DNA of 64,000 bases from assembly GCF_002531575.1 (NCBI RefSeq), contig NZ_NWTI01000001.1, positions 1 through 64,000 on the forward strand, given 5' to 3'. Position numbers and translations under genes: made by a program. This DNA is from Bradyrhizobium sp. Y36 (GTDB lineage: Bacteria > Pseudomonadota > Alphaproteobacteria > Rhizobiales > Xanthobacteraceae). The notes beneath the pieces are model-generated. The model did no database searches. It saw only the letters and a list, made by a program, of their open reading frames with translations, and was not told the DNA's origin. Shown in pieces: positions 27,328 through 37,448 of this stretch. Numbering within the stretch: position 1 is the stretch's first letter; each line of letters opens with the position of its first letter.

Positions 27328-28029
27328 TCAGGCTTCCTTGAAGCGGTAGCCGACGCCGTAGAGCGTCTCGATCATCTCGAACTCGTTGTCGACCACCTTG
27401 AACTTCTTGCGCAGCCGCTTGATGTGGCTGTCGATGGTGCGGTCGTCGACATAGACCTGGTCGTCATAGGCGGCGTCCATCAGCGCGTTGCGACTCTTCA
27501 CCACGCCGGGCCGGGTCGCCAGCGCCTGCAGGATCAGGAATTCGGTGACGGTCAGCGTCACCGGCTCGTTCTTCCAGGTGCAGGTATGCCGTTCCGGGTC
27601 CATGCGCAGAAGGCCGCGGTCGAGCGCCTTGGCGTCGTTCTCCTTCGGCGCGACGGTCGGGTCCTTCGGCGCCGAGCGGCGCAGCACGGCCTTGACGCGC
27701 TCGACCAGAAGGCGCTGCGAGAACGGTTTGCGGATGAAGTCGTCGGCGCCCATCTTGAGGCCGAACAGCTCGTCGATCTCCTCGTCCTTGGAGGTCAGGA
27801 AGATCACCGGCAGGTCGGACTTCTGCCTGAGGCGGCGAAGCGTCTCCATGCCGTCCATGCGCGGCATCTTGATGTCGAGGATGGCGAGATCGGGCTGGGT
27901 GGTGCGGAAGCCGTCGAGCGCGGAGGCGCCGTCGGTGTAGGTCATGATGCGGTAGCCTTCGGCTTCCAGCGCGATCGAGACGGATGTGAGAATGTTGCGG
28001 TCGTCGTCGACCAAAGCGATTGTGGGCAT
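27328..28029 (-). CDS. chvI: Response regulator ChvI
   Basis: OmpR/PhoB-type DNA-binding response regulator, partner of ChvG. The 233-aa protein has a receiver domain with the acidic pair VDDD (8-10), phospho-acceptor Asp52 in [13 protein letters not shown], Thr in FLTSKDEE and Lys in IRKPFS. A winged-helix domain (about 140-233) ends [14 protein letters not shown] and [18 protein letters not shown] lies 6 nt before the ATG; the extension to 28086 is not plausible. chvG follows after 204 nt containing palindromic repeats. pckA, next to chvI in several Rhizobiales, is here about 4 kb away with two genes in between. Confidence 0.96.
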   Translation of the reverse strand: MPTIALVDDDRNILTSVSIALEAEGYRIMTYTDGASALDGFRTTQPDLAILDIKMPRMDGMETLRRLRQKSDLPVIFLTSKDEEIDELFGLKMGADDFIRKPFSQRLLVERVKAVLRRSAPKDPTVAPKENDAKALDRGLLRMDPERHTCTWKNEPVTLTVTEFLILQALATRPGVVKSRNALMDAAYDDQVYVDDRTIDSHIKRLRKKFKVVDNEFEMIETLYGVGYRFKEA

Positions 28030-28270
28030 GAGCCTCTGCTTTCTGCTTTCCGTTTGGGTCGTGGCTTGAAACGGCGAGCAATCCACTGATGCGCCGCATA
28101 CATGGGTGCCGATGTCGGCGTTCGAACCTTGTCACCGAGCAATGCAAGCTGGGCTGAAGTGTGACCAAGTTCCACGAAACACGGCAGATTCGCCGCATGT
28201 CGACCCATAACCGGGCCCTCGTTTACCCGAAAAAAGGCCCCCCTTGCAACCACCTGAGCCGAGAAAGCCG

Positions 28271-29005
28271 ATGCAACCGACCCCTGATTTCGACCCCGGA
28301 AAGCTCGCCAAATCCCTGCTGCGGCGATCGCGGCAGGGGGCGCTGGCAACGCTCATGGCCGGGAGCGGCGATCCCTATTGTTCCCTGGTCAATCTGGCGA
28401 GCCATCCCGATGGCTCGCCGATCCTGCTGATCTCCGGCCTCGCCGTGCACACCAGGAACATCCTGGCGGACAGCCGGGTCTCCCTGATGCTGGATGAGCG
28501 GGCAGCGGGCGATCCGCTGGAAGGGGCCCGGATCATGCTGTCGGGCCGGGCGGAGCAGGCCGATGCCGACAAGGATCTGCTCCAGCGGCGGTATCTCAAT
28601 GCCCATCCTTCGGCAGAGGCCTTTGTTTCCTTTAAGGATTTTTCGTTCTTCCGGATTCGCCCCACCGGAACCCATCTGGTCGCCGGCTTCGGCCGGATCG
28701 TCGATCTCAAGCCCGAGCGGTTCCTCACGGATCTTGCCGGCGCCGAGGATCTGCTGGCGGCGGAGGAGGGAGCCGTCGCGCACATGAATGCCGATCATCG
28801 CGATGCCATGGGCCTCTACGCGACCAGGCTTCTGGGCGCGCCCGCAGGCGACTGGCGCTGCACCGGCTGCGATCCGGAAGGTCTCGACATGCAGGACGGC
28901 CAGACCGTGCTGCGGCTGGATTTCCCGGAGCGGGTGACCGACGGCACCTCACTGCGCAAGATGCTGGTGCGCCTGGCTGGCGAGGCCCGCAGCAAGATGG
29001 ACTGA
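28271..29005 (+). CDS. HugZ-like pyridoxamine-phosphate-oxidase-fold protein with DUF2470
   Basis: A 244-aa protein in two parts: a split-barrel flavin/heme-binding domain (about 10-150, ATLMAGSGDPYCSLVNLASH and VSLMLDERAAGDPLEGARI) and a C-terminal DUF2470 domain (about 165-244) with EEGAVAHMNADHRDAM. This architecture is that of HugZ-type heme-degrading or heme-binding proteins and of plant GluTR-binding proteins. A heme-related role is therefore plausible but unproven; no heme-uptake gene is nearby. The ATG at 28271 is preferred over a TTG nine codons earlier. It is divergent from chvI (241-nt gap). Confidence 0.83.
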   Translation: MQPTPDFDPGKLAKSLLRRSRQGALATLMAGSGDPYCSLVNLASHPDGSPILLISGLAVHTRNILADSRVSLMLDERAAGDPLEGARIMLSGRAEQADADKDLLQRRYLNAHPSAEAFVSFKDFSFFRIRPTGTHLVAGFGRIVDLKPERFLTDLAGAEDLLAAEEGAVAHMNADHRDAMGLYATRLLGAPAGDWRCTGCDPEGLDMQDGQTVLRLDFPERVTDGTSLRKMLVRLAGEARSKMD

Positions 29006-29082
29006 GGCGCAACGCTTTGAACGCCGCTCCCCATCGCTGCGACCCAAGACGGTAGATCTTGAGGCTCGCAGCGAGAGGGTTC

Positions 29083-31677
29083 ATGGCGCGTCGTCGTTTG
29101 GCATTGGCTGCGGGTCTGGCGCTCGCGATCACCACGTCGTGTGCCGCGCCGGGCTTTGCCCAGAAGGCCGACCTCTCGGCGCAGAGCGCGCGCATCAATG
29201 CGCTCCGCAGCGCCGGCAAATATTCCGAGGCGCTGCCGCTGGCGCAGGCCATGGTGGCCTCGCTCGAGAAGACCAGCAACAACCGCGACCTCGCCGCGGC
29301 GCTCAACAATCTCGCGCAGATCTACGCCGATCAGGGCCGCGACGATCAGGCCGAGCCGCTCTACAAGCGCGCCATCACGCTGATGGAGAAGGGGACCGGT
29401 CAGGGCAGCGTCGAGATCGCGCCGCTCCTGAACAATCTCGCGGCGCTCTATCAGCGGCAGAGCCGCTTCACCGAAGCCGAGCCGCTGTTCAGGCGCGCGC
29501 TGGCCGTTCGCGAGCAGGCGCTGTCGCGCGAGCATCCCGACGTCGGTCAGTCCCTCAACAATCTCGCGACATACTATGTGAAGCAGCTGCGTCACGCCGA
29601 GGCCGAGCCGCTGTTTCAGCGGGCGCTTGCGATCTATCAGAAGGTCGGCGGCCCCGAGCATCCTGCGGTCGCGACCCTGTTGAACAATCTCGGCCAGCTC
29701 TATCGCGACCTCAACCGCGACGCGGAGGCCGAAGGGCCGATCAAGCGGTCGCTCGCGATCCGCGAAAAGGTGCTGGGCCCCGACCATCCCGACGTCGCGC
29801 GCTCGCTCAACAATCTCGCCGGGCTCTACGAGCACCAGCAGCGCTATGCCGACGCCGAGCCGCTCTATCGCCGTGCGCTTGCCATCCGCGAGCGGGCACT
29901 CGGGCCGGATCATCCCGACGTCGTGACCTCGACCAGCAATCTCGCTTATTTCCTCTCCATCTCCGGGCGGACGGCGGACGCGCTGCCGCTCGCGGAAAGG
30001 ACGCTTGCGACGAGCCGTGCGCAGTTGCGCGTGGTGATGCCGGTGCTGTTCTCCGCCCGCCAGCAATCCTTGCTGCCCGGCGACAGGGCGCTCGACGAGG
30101 CGCTCGCCGCGATCCAGCGCGGCACGCAATCCTCCGCCGCCTCTGCCGTGAACAAGCTCGCGGTGCGACTTGCCGCCGGGAGCGACCGGCTCGCCGAACT
30201 GGTGCGCCGGGATCAGGATCGCGCAGCCGAGACTGAAGCGCTCGACAAGGCGATCATCGCTGCGGTGTCGAAGCAGTCCGCCCAGCGCGACGTCGCAGCC
30301 GAGCAGCGCAGCCGCGCGCGGATTGCGACGATTGCGAACGAGCGCGCGGGTCTGCAGAAGACGCTGGCGATCGAGTTTCCCGATTACGCCTCGCTCTCCA
30401 ACCCGCTGCCGCTGGCGGTGAAGGACATCCAGCCGTTGCTGTCCGCCGACGAGGCGATGGTGATCTATTCCGTCGGTGACAAGCAGAGCTATGTCGTCGC
30501 GATCACGCGCGACGGTGCCGACTGGAAGGAGATCCCGCTCGGCGCGGACGAGATGGCACGGAAAGTCTCCGCCTTCCGCAAGGGGCTGGATGTCGGCAAG
30601 GCGCGCGATGCCTCCGGCAAATCGGGCCTGTTCGATCTTGCGCTCGCCCATGAGCTCTATGTCGGGCTGCTCGGCCCGGTCGAGGCGTTGACCAGGGATA
30701 AGCGCAATTTGCTGGTCGTGCCGTCGGCGGCGTTGACCGCTCTGCCGTTTCATCTCCTGGTGACGGAGAAGCCACAGGCGGCGATTCCGGACAGGCTCGA
30801 AGGCTATCGTGACGCCGCCTGGCTGCTGCGGCGTCAGGCCGTCGCGGTGCTGCCCTCGGTGATCTCCCTGAAATCGCTGCGTGCCTTTGCCCGCAAGGAC
30901 CAAGGCGCAAAGCCGATGACCGGCTTCGGCGATCCCGTCTTCAATCCCGCCGCCGAAGGACCTGCCGACCGCCGCGCTGCAAGCGGCAAGGTCGCCGCGC
31001 GCAGCATCGCCACGATTGCCTATACCGACTTCTGGCGCGGCGCCGGCGTCGATCGCGCGCGGCTGGCGCAGGCGTTGCCGCAGCTGCCCGACACGGCGGA
31101 CGAACTGAACGCCGTGGCGCGGGATGTCGGCGCCACCGATGCCGACATCCATCTCGGACGCGATGCCAGCGAAACGACGCTGAAGCGTGCAGCGCTTGCT
31201 CAATACGGCATCATCTACTTCGCCACCCACGGTCTCGTGGCCGGCGACGTCAAGGGACTGGGCGAGCCTTCGCTTGCGCTCTCCATTCCCGATCAGCCGT
31301 CGGAGCTCGACGATGGTCTTCTGACCGCGAGCGAGGTGGCTCAGCTCAAGCTCAACGCCGATTGGGTGGTGCTGTCCGCCTGCAACACCATCGCCGGCGA
31401 CAAGCCCGGCGCCGAGGCGCTGTCGGGATTGGCGCGCTCGTTCTTCTACGCAGGTGCCCGCGCGCTGCTGGTCTCGCATTGGGCGGTGGATTCGGAAGCC
31501 GCCACCCGCTTGACCACATCGACTTTCGACTTGCTCAAGAACGAACCGGGGATCGGTCGTGCCGAAGCCCTGCGCCGCGCGATGTTAACTTTTGTCGACG
31601 ACGCCTCGTCGCCGCGCAACGCCTACCCTGCGATGTGGGGGCCGTTCGCACTGATCGGCGAGGGCGAGGTGAGATAA
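29083..31677 (+). CDS. Exported TPR-CHAT domain protein (caspase-like)
   Basis: An 864-aa protein with a signal peptide ([20 protein letters not shown]). It continues with six or more tetratricopeptide repeats of the kinesin-light-chain type (about 30-310; each carries a phrase like LNNLAxLYxxQxRxxEAEPL), a linker, and a C-terminal CHAT domain (about 560-864). The caspase-like dyad is present: His716 in IYFATHGL and Cys767 in [15 protein letters not shown] precedes the ATG. CHAT proteases are activated through partner domains; here the TPR array would be the sensor. No CRISPR or gasdermin-like gene is adjacent, and the signal peptide argues for periplasmic action. It follows the HugZ-like gene by 77 nt. 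Confidence 0.88.
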   Translation: MARRRLALAAGLALAITTSCAAPGFAQKADLSAQSARINALRSAGKYSEALPLAQAMVASLEKTSNNRDLAAALNNLAQIYADQGRDDQAEPLYKRAITLMEKGTGQGSVEIAPLLNNLAALYQRQSRFTEAEPLFRRALAVREQALSREHPDVGQSLNNLATYYVKQLRHAEAEPLFQRALAIYQKVGGPEHPAVATLLNNLGQLYRDLNRDAEAEGPIKRSLAIREKVLGPDHPDVARSLNNLAGLYEHQQRYADAEPLYRRALAIRERALGPDHPDVVTSTSNLAYFLSISGRTADALPLAERTLATSRAQLRVVMPVLFSARQQSLLPGDRALDEALAAIQRGTQSSAASAVNKLAVRLAAGSDRLAELVRRDQDRAAETEALDKAIIAAVSKQSAQRDVAAEQRSRARIATIANERAGLQKTLAIEFPDYASLSNPLPLAVKDIQPLLSADEAMVIYSVGDKQSYVVAITRDGADWKEIPLGADEMARKVSAFRKGLDVGKARDASGKSGLFDLALAHELYVGLLGPVEALTRDKRNLLVVPSAALTALPFHLLVTEKPQAAIPDRLEGYRDAAWLLRRQAVAVLPSVISLKSLRAFARKDQGAKPMTGFGDPVFNPAAEGPADRRAASGKVAARSIATIAYTDFWRGAGVDRARLAQALPQLPDTADELNAVARDVGATDADIHLGRDASETTLKRAALAQYGIIYFATHGLVAGDVKGLGEPSLALSIPDQPSELDDGLLTASEVAQLKLNADWVVLSACNTIAGDKPGAEALSGLARSFFYAGARALLVSHWAVDSEAATRLTTSTFDLLKNEPGIGRAEALRRAMLTFVDDASSPRNAYPAMWGPFALIGEGEVR

Positions 31678-31723
31678 CACGACGCAGCACGGATTGTGCG
31701 TCGCAATAACCTGACATAACGCG

Positions 31724-31737
31724 CAAACGCGCGTTTG
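31724..31737. promoter_or_regulatory. 14-bp perfect palindrome upstream of pckA
   Basis: CAAACGCGCGTTTG, in the 287-nt gap before pckA (228 nt from its start). The central CG with A/T flanks resembles LacI/GalR-family operators; a LacI-type regulator (PckR) controls pckA in Sinorhizobium. Assignment is by analogy only. Confidence 0.4.
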
Positions 31738-31964
31738 GTTGCGCGATCATTTGCGTTTTCACGTTGCTCCGGTTCAAGGCTGACCTGCGCGACGTTTGGC
31801 GCGGTCCTTGAATAAACCAAATCCTGCGGGATCAGCTTGGCAACGCCAGCGTTCATCAGTATTAGGTCGTTCAGCCGAGGCCGAATGGCCCATTAATCAC
31901 GGTGACTGCGATGGTGGCCAAACTTGGTCGCGCTGGATGTCGCGGGTTCTAGGAGGACTTTTTC

Positions 31965-33581
31965 GTGCAAGAGACGGGCGTGCGCAACGGTGCCTTCGGC
32001 GCCGACAAATTCGGCTTAAAGAATCTCAAGCAGGTTCACTGGAACCTCGGTGCGCCGCAGCTCTATCAATATTCGCTCGCTGCGGGCGAGGCGGTGCTGT
32101 CCGCCGACGGCGCGCTCTGCGCCGACACCGGCGAGTTCACCGGGCGCAGCCCGAAGGACAAGTTCACGGTGCGCGACGCCACCACCGACAAGAAGATGTG
32201 GTGGGCCGGCAACCAGTCGATCACCGCAGAGCAGTTCGAGACGCTGTATCAGGACTTCCTCAAGCACGCCGAAGGCAAGAAGCTGTTCGCGCAGGATCTC
32301 TACGGCGGTGCCGATCCCGCCTACCGGATCAAGACGCGCGTGTTCACCGAGCTCGCCTGGCACTCGCTGTTCATCCGCACGCTGCTGATCCGCCCCGAGG
32401 CGATCGAGCTGTCGACCTTCGTGCCGGAGCTCACCATCATCGACATGCCGAGCTTCCGCGCCGATCCCAAGCGCCACGGCTGCCGCTCGGAGAACGTCGT
32501 CGCGATCGACTTCGCCCGCAAGATCGTCCTGATCGGCGGCTCTTACTATGCCGGCGAGATGAAGAAGTCGGTCTTCACCACGCTCAACTATTACCTGCCC
32601 GAGCGCGGCGTGATGCCGATGCACTGCTCGGCCAATGTCGGCGCCAAGGGCGACACCGCGATCTTCTTCGGGCTCTCCGGCACCGGCAAGACCACGCTGT
32701 CGGCCGATCCGAACCGCACGCTGATCGGCGACGACGAGCACGGCTGGGGCCCCAACGGCGTCTTCAATTTCGAAGGCGGCTGCTACGCCAAGTGCATCAA
32801 GCTGTCGCAGGAAGCCGAGCCCGAGATCTTCGCGGCCTCGACCCGCTTCGGCGCCGTGCTCGAGAACTGCGTGCTCGACGAGGACACCCGCATCGTCGAT
32901 TTCGACGACGGCTCCAAGACCGAGAACACGCGTTCGGCCTATCCGCTCGACTTCATCCCGAACGCCTCGCGCACCGGCCGCGCGCCGCAGCCGAAGAACG
33001 TGGTGATGCTCGCCGCCGACGCCTTCGGCGTGCTGCCGCCGATCGCCAAGCTCTCGCCGGCGCAGGCGATGTACCACTTCCTGTCCGGCTACACCGCCAA
33101 GGTCGCCGGCACCGAGCGCGGTCTCGGCAACGAGCCCCAGCCGGAATTCTCGACCTGCTTCGGCTCGCCCTTCCTGCCGCTCGACCCCAGCGTCTACGGC
33201 AACATGCTGCGCGACCTGATCGCCCAGCACAATGTCGATTGCTGGCTGGTCAACACCGGCTGGACCGGCGGCAAGTACGGTGTCGGCTCGCGCATGCCGA
33301 TCAAGGTGACGCGCGCGCTGCTGACCGCCGCGCTCGACGGCTCGCTTCGCAACGTCGAATTCCGCACCGACAAATATTTCGGCTTCGCGGTCCCGACCGC
33401 GCTGCCGGGCGTGCCGAGCGAAATCCTCAACCCGGTCAACACCTGGAAGGACAAGGACGAGTTCGACAAGACCGCCCGCGCGCTGGTCGGCATGTTCCAG
33501 AAGAACTTCGCCAAGTTCGAAGCCCAGGTCGACGCCGACGTGCGCGCCGCCGCGCCGGACGTGAAGCTCGCGGCGGAGTGA
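31965..33581 (+). CDS. pckA: Phosphoenolpyruvate carboxykinase (ATP)
   Basis: Converts oxaloacetate and ATP to PEP, the first step of gluconeogenesis from TCA intermediates such as symbiotic dicarboxylates. The 538-aa length fits the ATP-dependent family. The kinase-1a loop [13 protein letters not shown] starts near residue 236, followed by IGDDEHGWG (metal-binding Asp) and [10 protein letters not shown]; the C-terminal [12 protein letters not shown] is also diagnostic. The start is a GTG with AGGAGG (31951-31956) 8 nt upstream, which decides it. A textbook terminator follows 21 nt after the stop. A palindrome lies in the upstream gap. Confidence 0.98.
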   Translation: MQETGVRNGAFGADKFGLKNLKQVHWNLGAPQLYQYSLAAGEAVLSADGALCADTGEFTGRSPKDKFTVRDATTDKKMWWAGNQSITAEQFETLYQDFLKHAEGKKLFAQDLYGGADPAYRIKTRVFTELAWHSLFIRTLLIRPEAIELSTFVPELTIIDMPSFRADPKRHGCRSENVVAIDFARKIVLIGGSYYAGEMKKSVFTTLNYYLPERGVMPMHCSANVGAKGDTAIFFGLSGTGKTTLSADPNRTLIGDDEHGWGPNGVFNFEGGCYAKCIKLSQEAEPEIFAASTRFGAVLENCVLDEDTRIVDFDDGSKTENTRSAYPLDFIPNASRTGRAPQPKNVVMLAADAFGVLPPIAKLSPAQAMYHFLSGYTAKVAGTERGLGNEPQPEFSTCFGSPFLPLDPSVYGNMLRDLIAQHNVDCWLVNTGWTGGKYGVGSRMPIKVTRALLTAALDGSLRNVEFRTDKYFGFAVPTALPGVPSEILNPVNTWKDKDEFDKTARALVGMFQKNFAKFEAQVDADVRAAAPDVKLAAE

Positions 33582-33602
33582 TCCTCGCCACGTTTGAATG
33601 CG

Positions 33603-33630
33603 AAAGGGCGGCCTCGCGGCCGCCCTTTTT
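33603..33630 (+). terminator. Rho-independent terminator of pckA
   Basis: AAAGGGCGGCC / GGCCGCCCTTT perfect 11-bp stem with a TCGC loop and a T5 tract, starting 21 nt after the pckA stop. Confidence 0.92.
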
Positions 33631-33663
33631 GCTTGTGGCCACTCGCGCGAGCCCACAACCGGT

Positions 33664-33802
33664 GTCGTCCCTGCGAACGCAAGGGACCCATACCGCGTGA
33701 TCCGTCGAGAGAGTGCAGAGCGCGTACCGGCGAAGAATATAACGAATTATCTTCGCCAACCTCCTTGCTGTGGTTATGGGTCCCTGCGTTCGCAGGGACG
33801 AC
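33664..33802. repeat. Palindromic repeat element, GTCGTCCCTGCG family
   Basis: Outer arms at about 33664-33692 and 33775-33802 (GTCGTCCCTGCGAACGCA and its complement, one base inserted in the left arm). An inner hairpin GGCGAAGA / TCTTCGCC lies at about 33729-33757. It is located between convergent pckA and the thioesterase gene. Confidence 0.8.
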
Positions 33803-33816
33803 AGCGGAGCAAAGTC

Positions 33817-34632
33817 TCACGCCTTGAAATACGCGATCTGCGTCGTGGTCGCGAGCAGCCGCCCGTTCGGCGACCACAGCTCGGCGTTCTGGTCGGCGTA
33901 GCTCTTGTGCATGATCTTCGAATCCGCCGTCGCCAGCACGCGCGTGATGTCCTCGCGCGCGAGCTCGTCGGTGTCGGTGTGGAAATAGGTCGTCAGCGAC
34001 ACCGTGCCGAACGGCACCAGCTCGCGGCGCGCGTGGAAGATGCGGCCGAAGAAGGCGTCCGACATCGACATCAGCGACAGCATGTCGAGCTTGCGCGGCG
34101 TGCGGTCGCTGATCCAGATCTTGGAGTAGGTGCTGGCGAGCTCTGCCTGCGGCGGGCCGATCCGCATCTCGCCCTCGACGAAGCGGAATTCGTACTGGTT
34201 GGCCCAGGACGCCTGGATCCTCGGAAACGGCAGCGTCTCCTCGAACGGCTTGGCGTCCGGGACCTTCGCCACCCGGTGCTCCCAGGACGGCCGGCGCTCG
34301 GCGAACACCGCGGTGGCGAGCGTTGCGACCTCGCCCCCGCCCTGGCTGAGCTCGACGCTCCAGTGCTGGCTGGAGCGGTTGGCCTTCACCAGACGCACGT
34401 CGAGGTCGAACGGGCCCTTGGCGATCGGCGCGCAGTAATTGACGGTCAGCGCCAGCGGATCGCCGGCGCGTTGCGGATGCTCGATCAGCGCACGCAGGAT
34501 GGTCGCGGCGGTGGCGCCGCCGAACGGGCCGACGAAGGCCCAGTAATCGTCGCTGGTGTGCCCCTGCCAGCTCGAATCACCCGCGGTGATGCGGGTGGCG
34601 TCGTCGAAGGGGTGCGGGAGCTTGGCGTGCAT
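33817..34632 (-). CDS. Acyl-CoA thioesterase-like (double hot-dog) protein
   Basis: A 271-aa protein with the double hot-dog layout of the TesB-like thioesterase family: an N-terminal half with YWAFVGPFGGATAATILRAL and a C-terminal half with SLTTYFHTDTDELA and NAELWSPNGRLLATTTQ, the latter being the usual TesB end motif (S-x-x-G-x-L-x-A-x-x-x-Q). It probably hydrolyses an acyl-CoA ester; chain specificity is not evident. No partner gene is adjacent: glgP follows upstream on the same strand, with a gap of about 95 nt from its stop to this start. Confidence 0.82.
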   Translation of the reverse strand: MHAKLPHPFDDATRITAGDSSWQGHTSDDYWAFVGPFGGATAATILRALIEHPQRAGDPLALTVNYCAPIAKGPFDLDVRLVKANRSSQHWSVELSQGGGEVATLATAVFAERRPSWEHRVAKVPDAKPFEETLPFPRIQASWANQYEFRFVEGEMRIGPPQAELASTYSKIWISDRTPRKLDMLSLMSMSDAFFGRIFHARRELVPFGTVSLTTYFHTDTDELAREDITRVLATADSKIMHKSYADQNAELWSPNGRLLATTTQIAYFKA

Positions 34633-34726
34633 TGCTTGATCCGGCTTTCAATGACGGACGTCATATCACGTCCGGCGCCGGTTGGTGCAATTACCTCTGG
34701 CGTAGCCGCTTCCACGCCGCGGAAAA

Positions 34727-37273
34727 TCAGCCTGCGACGTCGCGCAAATCCGGTAGCAGCGGCGTGGTCGGGTTGACCGGCACGTTCCAGATCTCCTCGG
34801 CGTATTCGCGGATGGTGCGGTCGGATGAGAACCACGCCATGCGCGCGACGTTGAGGATCGAGGCACGCGTCCAGGCCGGCGTCACCTGCCAGCGCGCATC
34901 GACGCTGCGCTGCGCCTCATAATAGGAATCGAAATCGGCGCTGACCATGTAATGGTCGAGATAGCGCAGCGCGTGCGCGATCGATTCGAAGCGGCCGGGA
35001 TCGCCCGGCGAGAACTCGCCGCCGCCGATCGCGTTGATGGCGCGCTGCAGCTTCGGCGAATTCAGGATCACGTCGGAGGCGTCGAGCCCCTGCTTGCGGC
35101 GGATCATCACGTCGCCGGCCTCCATGCCGAAGATCGCGATGTTCTCCGCCCCGACATGATCGCGGATCTCGATATTGGCGCCGTCGAGCGTGCCGATGGT
35201 GATGGCGCCGTTGAGCGCCAGCTTCATGTTGCCGGTGCCGGAGGCTTCCATGCCCGCCGTCGAGATCTGCTCGGACAGGTCGGCCGCAGGAATGATCACC
35301 TCGGCGAGGCTGACATTGTAGTCGGGCAGGAACACGACCTTGAGCTTGCCGCCGATCGCGGGATCGTTGTTGACGACCTCGGCGACGTCGTTGATCAGCT
35401 TGATGATCAGCTTGGCGTAACGGTAGCTCGCCGCCGCCTTGCCGGCGAAGATCTTCACCCGCGGCACCCAATTGCCGTTGGGATCGTCCTTGATCGCCTG
35501 GTACAGCGCGACCGTCTCGATGACGTTGAGCAGCTGGCGCTTGTATTCGTGGATGCGCTTGATCTGCACGTCGAACAGTGCGGTCGGGTCGACCTTGATG
35601 CCGAGCCGCTCGCCGATCAGGCGCGCCAGCGCGGTCTTGTTGTGCAGCTTGACGGTCCGGAACTTCTTCTGGAATTCGACGTCGCTGGCGCGCGCCTCGA
35701 TCAGCGACAGCTGGGTCGGATCGTCGAGCACGGCCTCGCCGCAGGTCTCGCGGAGCAGATCAGTCAGCTTCGGGTTCGCCAGCATCAGCCAGCGGCGGAA
35801 GGTGATGCCGTTGGTCTTGTTGGTGATGCGGCCGGGATAGAGATGGTTGAGATCGTGGAACACGGTCTCGCGCATCAGGTCCGAATGCATCCCCGACACG
35901 CCGTTGATGCGGTGCGAGCCGACGAAGGCGAGCTGGCCCATGCGCACGCGGCGCCCGCTCTTCTCGTCGATCAGCGAGACCGAGGCACGGAAGTCGATGT
36001 CGCCGGGGCAGCGCGCCTCGGCGAGCGCCAGGTGCTGCACGTTGATGCGGTAGATGATCTCGAGGTGCCGCGGCAGCAGCCGCTCGAACAGCTCGACCGG
36101 CCAGGTCTCCAGCGCCTCGGGCAGCAGCGTGTGGTTGGTGTAGGAGAGCGTGGCGACCGTGATCTTCCAGGCCTCGTCCCAGCGGAAATTGTGCAGGTCC
36201 ACGAGGATCCGCATCAGCTCGGTGACGGCAAGGCTCGGATGCGTGTCGTTGAGCTGCACCGCGACCTTGGACGACAGGCTGCGCAGCTGGCCGTCGGAGG
36301 CGAGGTGCCGCTTGATCAGATCCTGCAGCGAAGCCGAGACGAAGAAATATTCCTGGCGCAGCCGCAACTCGCGGCCCGCCGGGCTTTCGTCGTTGGGATA
36401 GAGGAATTTGCAGATCGCCTCCGCGCGCGACTGCTCGGCGCTGGCGCTGACATAGTCGCCCCGGTTGAAGGCGTCGAGCTTGAGCGGATCGGGGGAGCGC
36501 GCCGACCACAGCCGCAGCGCGTTGACGTGCTGGCCGCGCCAGCCGACGATCGGCGTGTCATAGGCGATCGCCTGCACCGTCTCGGCCGGATGCCAGATCG
36601 CGCGGTCGCGCCCCTTGTCGTCGACATGCTCGACGGCGCCGCCGAAATTGACGTCGTAGATCACCTCGGGCCGCTGCAATTCCCAGGGATTGCCGAAGCT
36701 CAGCCATTCGTCCGGATATTCCTGCTGCCAGCCCTGATTGATGATCTGGCGGAACAGGCCGTAATCGTAGCGGATGCCGTAGCCGATCGCGGGGATCGAC
36801 AGCGTCGCCATGCTCTCCATGAAGCAGGCGGCAAGCCGGCCGAGGCCGCCATTGCCGAGGGCGGCGTCCGGCTCGCATTTGCGCAGCTCCGGCAGCGAGA
36901 CGCCGAGATCGCCGAGCGCGACCTCGAAGATCTTCAACAGGCCCATGTTGTTGAGCGCGTCGCTGAACAGGCGGCCGATCAGGAATTCGAGCGAGAGATA
37001 ATAGACGCGTTTGCGCCCCGCATCGTAGCTGTGCTTCTCGGCGGTGAGCCAGCGATGCACGATGCGGTCGCGCAGCGCCAGCGCCGCGGCCTGGTACCAG
37101 TCGTGCCGGGTCGCCATGCCGGCATCCTTGCCGATGGCAAGTCGCAGCTTCGCCAGGATCGCGCCCTTGATCTCAGCCAGCGCGAGTTCGTCGATCGGCG
37201 GCGTCGGGGCGGCAGAACTGGGCTGGAACGATTGATCTTGCAAAGCCGTCACTTCCTGTCGAAAGAACACCAC
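34727..37273 (-). CDS. glgP: Glycogen/starch/alpha-glucan phosphorylase
   Basis: Releases glucose-1-phosphate from glycogen or other alpha-1,4-glucans, using pyridoxal phosphate. The 848-aa length is typical. The PLP-lysine region GTGNMKLALNGAITIGTLDGA is present near residue 680, together with the early motif GNGGLGRLAACFMESMATL and NDTHPSLAVTELMR. The start is unsure: GTG at 37273 (preceded by AGGGTGAG) gives MVFFRQEVTALQDQ, while the GTG seven codons later gives MTALQDQSFQ. No other glycogen genes (glgA, glgB, glgC, glgX) lie in this window, so it is separated from the usual cluster. Confidence 0.96.
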   Translation of the reverse strand: MVFFRQEVTALQDQSFQPSSAAPTPPIDELALAEIKGAILAKLRLAIGKDAGMATRHDWYQAAALALRDRIVHRWLTAEKHSYDAGRKRVYYLSLEFLIGRLFSDALNNMGLLKIFEVALGDLGVSLPELRKCEPDAALGNGGLGRLAACFMESMATLSIPAIGYGIRYDYGLFRQIINQGWQQEYPDEWLSFGNPWELQRPEVIYDVNFGGAVEHVDDKGRDRAIWHPAETVQAIAYDTPIVGWRGQHVNALRLWSARSPDPLKLDAFNRGDYVSASAEQSRAEAICKFLYPNDESPAGRELRLRQEYFFVSASLQDLIKRHLASDGQLRSLSSKVAVQLNDTHPSLAVTELMRILVDLHNFRWDEAWKITVATLSYTNHTLLPEALETWPVELFERLLPRHLEIIYRINVQHLALAEARCPGDIDFRASVSLIDEKSGRRVRMGQLAFVGSHRINGVSGMHSDLMRETVFHDLNHLYPGRITNKTNGITFRRWLMLANPKLTDLLRETCGEAVLDDPTQLSLIEARASDVEFQKKFRTVKLHNKTALARLIGERLGIKVDPTALFDVQIKRIHEYKRQLLNVIETVALYQAIKDDPNGNWVPRVKIFAGKAAASYRYAKLIIKLINDVAEVVNNDPAIGGKLKVVFLPDYNVSLAEVIIPAADLSEQISTAGMEASGTGNMKLALNGAITIGTLDGANIEIRDHVGAENIAIFGMEAGDVMIRRKQGLDASDVILNSPKLQRAINAIGGGEFSPGDPGRFESIAHALRYLDHYMVSADFDSYYEAQRSVDARWQVTPAWTRASILNVARMAWFSSDRTIREYAEEIWNVPVNPTTPLLPDLRDVAG

Positions 37274-37448
37274 TCACCCTACGCGTCCTGCCTCGGCACC
37301 GGAACTGCCACGGGTGCGGCCGTGCACTGCGCTGGCGTAAATTTATGCAAGGAACGGGCCGCTTTGGGAACCCGGACGAGCACGGAGAAACCGGGATTCG
37401 GTGCTAGATTGCGGACAGATTCAGCCATCAGTGTGGAGGAACATTTCC

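Noticed and set aside
28816..31479. 887-codon minus-strand frame opposite the TPR-CHAT gene
   Set aside because: Antisense to an intact gene with TPR and CHAT motifs; no signal peptide or family feature.
29083..31677. TPR-CHAT protein as a CRISPR-associated (Craspase-type) protease
   Set aside because: No CRISPR repeats or cas genes in the window, and the protein carries a signal peptide.
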